Origin: a bacterium
Lineage (GTDB): Bacteria > SZUA-182 > SZUA-191
Assembly: GCA_003230535.1 (NCBI GenBank)
Contig: QIEW01000473.1
Span: forward strand, 1 to 5,620
Length of the DNA: 5,620 bases
Reading direction: 5' to 3'
Below, piece after piece: positions 4,077 to 5,620 of this stretch; the stretch's first letter is position 1; each line of letters starts with the position of its first letter. The position numbers and the translations under genes are program-made. The notes beneath the pieces are model-generated. The model ran no database searches, was not told the origin of the DNA, and saw only the letters and a list, made by a program, of their open reading frames with translations.

Positions 4077-5491
4077 CGGAAGATCCGTCAGGTCAGTCTC
4101 TTGGAGCGGCCCCTTCGAGGGGCCGTTTCTATAACAGCGGCACAGGTCCCAGCATTCTCCCCCTTGATATCGGGCACCAGAAGTATGCAGCTCTGCTTGC
4201 TCCCGATACTGCATTTTGGATGCTCATCCGCAAAGAAAAATTAGTTGAAGCCCTAACCGATGCCAATCTTATTTCTACACAGCGGGACAAAGCCGGGGAG
4301 TTTGCCCGTGAAATGGATGCCTTACGGTTTCATCTCCAGCCTTCAGCAGTATATTTTAACCCTACCGAACGCTGCAATCTGAATTGCTCATACTGCTACA
4401 TTCCTGAAGAGATGCGCAAGAGCGGCGCTCAAATGCCGGCGGATAAATTGTTGGAGGCGCTTGCCAGGCTCCGGGAATATTTTAAGAGAACGATGTCTGA
4501 GGGGCGGCTGCCGCAGGTGGTGTTTCACGGCGCTGAGCCTCTGCTTAACCGGGAGGCGGTTTTTGCAGGGATAGAGGAGTTTAGGAATGATTTCCGGTTT
4601 GGTGTGCAGACCAACGCCACGCTCTTGGATGATGAGGCGCTGGATTTTCTTACTTCCCGAGGGGTCGGCATTGGCATTTCACTTGATGGCCCTGTTGCGG
4701 ATATCGCCGACCAAACCCGGAAAACCTGGTCAGGAGATGGAACATTCCCTGCGGTGGTCAATACAATTAAAAAGCTAACCGGTTATGAAGGTTTTAACGT
4801 AATTGCCACCATCACTGAAAAAAACGTGGAATGCCTTACTCAACTCGTTGAATTTTTCCATAAATATGAGGTGCCGGTGTGCCTGCTTAACGTGGTTCGC
4901 TGCACCCTTCCGGGCGCCAGAGAAATTAGGGCTGAGGACGAGGTGGTTACGAAGCATTTTCTGGCCGCCCTTGACCGGACTTACGAACTCTTTTTGGAAA
5001 CCGGACGTAAGTTGGTAGTAGCTAACTTTGCCAATGTCTTGGTCGGTATTATCGCTCCTACCGCCCGCCGGCTCATGTGTGATATCTCACCGTGCGGCGG
5101 GGGGAGATGTTTCCTGGCGCTGGCCCCTAATGGAGACCTCTTTCCCTGTAGCGAGTTTATCGGCTTGCCTGAGTTTAAGGGGGGTAATCTCTTCCAGGAC
5201 AGAATAGAGCAGGTTCTTGAGAGCCAAGCCTTTAACAAGATAACCCGCCGGAGGGTCGAGGATATCGAGCCCTGTCGGCGCTGTGCCATCCGCCATTTCT
5301 GCGGAGCCCCCTGCCCGGCCGAGGCCCATGAGATGAACGGTAGTATCCAGACTACCGGCGCTTATTGCGAATTTTATGAGGAGCAGGTGCGCTATGCTTT
5401 TCGACTGATTGCTGATGGCAGGGAAAATGTTTTTCTGTGGGATGGTTGGGATAAAGATGCACAGACTACATTTGATACAGATATGTTTTGA
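4073..5491 (+). CDS. cbpB: Radical SAM/SPASM peptide maturase, CbpB-like (472 aa)
   Basis: Probable enzyme that modifies the upstream 43-residue peptide by radical chemistry started from S-adenosylmethionine. The radical SAM [4Fe-4S] motif CxxxCxxC is C101, C105, C108 in ERCNLNCSYCY. HGAEP (152-156) takes the place of the GGEP motif; QTNATLL (179-185) and SLDGP (203-207) follow. The C-terminal SPASM domain that holds auxiliary clusters shows the full pattern: C341, G354-x4-C359, then C401-x2-C404-x5-C410-x3-C414, then C432. C336 and C346 are additional. Residues 28-60 (ILPLDIGHQKYAALLAPDTA at 28-47) precede the barrel and might serve in peptide binding; this is a guess. Residues 1-27 look unconserved and contain a hairpin-coding stretch. 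Family resemblance is to SPASM maturases that form thioether or carbon-carbon crosslinks; the actual reaction is unknown. I recall NCBI's name CbpB for such enzymes next to a B12 riboswitch. No cobalamin-binding domain is seen, so B12 appears to be the regulator and not a cofactor. Confidence 0.85.
   Translation: MTEDPSGQSLGAAPSRGRFYNSGTGPSILPLDIGHQKYAALLAPDTAFWMLIRKEKLVEALTDANLISTQRDKAGEFAREMDALRFHLQPSAVYFNPTERCNLNCSYCYIPEEMRKSGAQMPADKLLEALARLREYFKRTMSEGRLPQVVFHGAEPLLNREAVFAGIEEFRNDFRFGVQTNATLLDDEALDFLTSRGVGIGISLDGPVADIADQTRKTWSGDGTFPAVVNTIKKLTGYEGFNVIATITEKNVECLTQLVEFFHKYEVPVCLLNVVRCTLPGAREIRAEDEVVTKHFLAALDRTYELFLETGRKLVVANFANVLVGIIAPTARRLMCDISPCGGGRCFLALAPNGDLFPCSEFIGLPEFKGGNLFQDRIEQVLESQAFNKITRRRVEDIEPCRRCAIRHFCGAPCPAEAHEMNGSIQTTGAYCEFYEEQVRYAFRLIADGRENVFLWDGWDKDAQTTFDTDMF
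4107..4130 (+). terminator. Terminator-like hairpin at the start of the radical SAM gene
   Basis: CGGCCCCT (4107-4114) pairs perfectly with AGGGGCCG (4118-4125) around a 3-base loop, and TTTCT follows (4126-4130). It begins 31 bases after the peptide stop and lies within codons 12-18 of the radical SAM frame. It could end or slow part of the transcripts and so make more precursor than enzyme, or protect the 3' end of the peptide message. The T-tract is short, so efficiency is uncertain. Confidence 0.5.
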
Positions 5492-5551
5492 CAGGTTTAT
5501 GCTTGGCTGTCGGATAATTATACTCAATGAGTCCATAAACGGTGATTTTGT

Positions 5552-5583
5552 GCAGTCAGGTCCTCAGACCTGACTGCGGTTTT
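5552..5583 (+). terminator. Intrinsic terminator of the peptide-maturase operon
   Basis: A perfect 11-base-pair stem, GCAGTCAGGTC (5552-5562) with GACCTGACTGC (5567-5577), has a CTCA loop and is followed by GG and TTTT (5580-5583). It lies 60 bases after the radical SAM stop and closes the operon; nothing between is coding. Confidence 0.8.
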
Positions 5584-5588
5584 AGCCA

Positions 5589-5614
5589 GGTGTCAGATTT
5601 GAGAATCTGACACC
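5589..5614. repeat. Second perfect palindrome at the window end
   Basis: GGTGTCAGATT (5589-5599) pairs perfectly with AATCTGACACC (5604-5614) around TGAG. No T-tract follows on either strand, so it is not a standard terminator. Its centre (TCAGAT..ATCTGA) resembles that of the hairpin 5 bases upstream (TCAGGT..ACCTGA), as if the two were diverged copies. The window ends 6 bases later, so the 3' context is missing. Confidence 0.6.
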
Positions 5615-5620
5615 ACAAAA

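Noticed and set aside
3808-4134. 108-codon plus-strand open frame over the riboswitch, terminator and peptide gene
   Set aside because: It runs through the conserved aptamer and terminator, has no ribosome-binding site and no recognisable protein features.
4073-5491. B12-dependent radical SAM enzyme, suggested by the riboswitch
   Set aside because: No N-terminal cobalamin-binding domain is visible; the architecture is radical SAM plus SPASM.
5087-5536. 149-codon minus-strand open frame antisense to the radical SAM gene
   Set aside because: It is the shadow of a well-supported SPASM-coding region and shows no family motifs.

Overview
The window looks like a chromosomal segment of an anaerobic, Gram-positive-type bacterium, most likely class Clostridia (Peptococcaceae or Desulfotomaculum-like). 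This is an inference. It rests on Shine-Dalgarno sites that match the 16S 3' end closely (rbfA, cysK), an Lgt with a Cys-rich GRLGCFAAGCCYG signature, a Clostridia-like LspA, a cobalamin riboswitch with an intrinsic terminator, and a radical SAM/SPASM peptide maturase. No rRNA or other taxonomic marker is present. There is no tRNA, CRISPR array or transposase gene.

Layout. (1) 86-466, minus strand: rbfA, a ribosome maturation factor. (2) 467-670: divergent promoter region. (3) 671-1600, plus strand: cysK, cysteine synthase. (4) 1601-2242: 642 bases without a gene. They hold a degenerate inverted-repeat element (1693-1823), then about 420 bases with only small palindromes. (5) 2243-3506: lspA and lgt, four bases apart, encoding the lipoprotein signal peptidase and the prolipoprotein diacylglyceryl transferase. 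Lgt acts first and LspA second on the same substrates. (6) 3612-5583: a self-contained transcription unit. It consists of an upstream hairpin terminator, a candidate promoter, a cobalamin riboswitch aptamer (3676-3840), an intrinsic terminator (3867-3909), a 43-residue peptide gene (3945-4076), a radical SAM/SPASM gene (4073-5491, overlapping the peptide gene by ATGA), and a strong terminator (5552-5583). (7) A second perfect palindrome closes the window (5589-5614).

The point of most interest is region 6. It reads as a ribosomally made, post-translationally modified peptide (RiPP) locus under vitamin B12 control: a small Lys-rich precursor with a single Cys, coupled in translation to its probable maturase, behind a B12 OFF switch. 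I recall that NCBI family models name such pairs CbpA (modified peptide precursor) and CbpB (peptide-modifying radical SAM enzyme). The family may therefore be catalogued, but I know of no established product or function. The sequence also shows a mutually exclusive aptamer/antiterminator/terminator pairing, and a terminator-like hairpin just after the precursor stop codon that could set the precursor-to-enzyme ratio. No transporter, protease or separate recognition protein lies in the window, so the fate of the peptide cannot be read from it.
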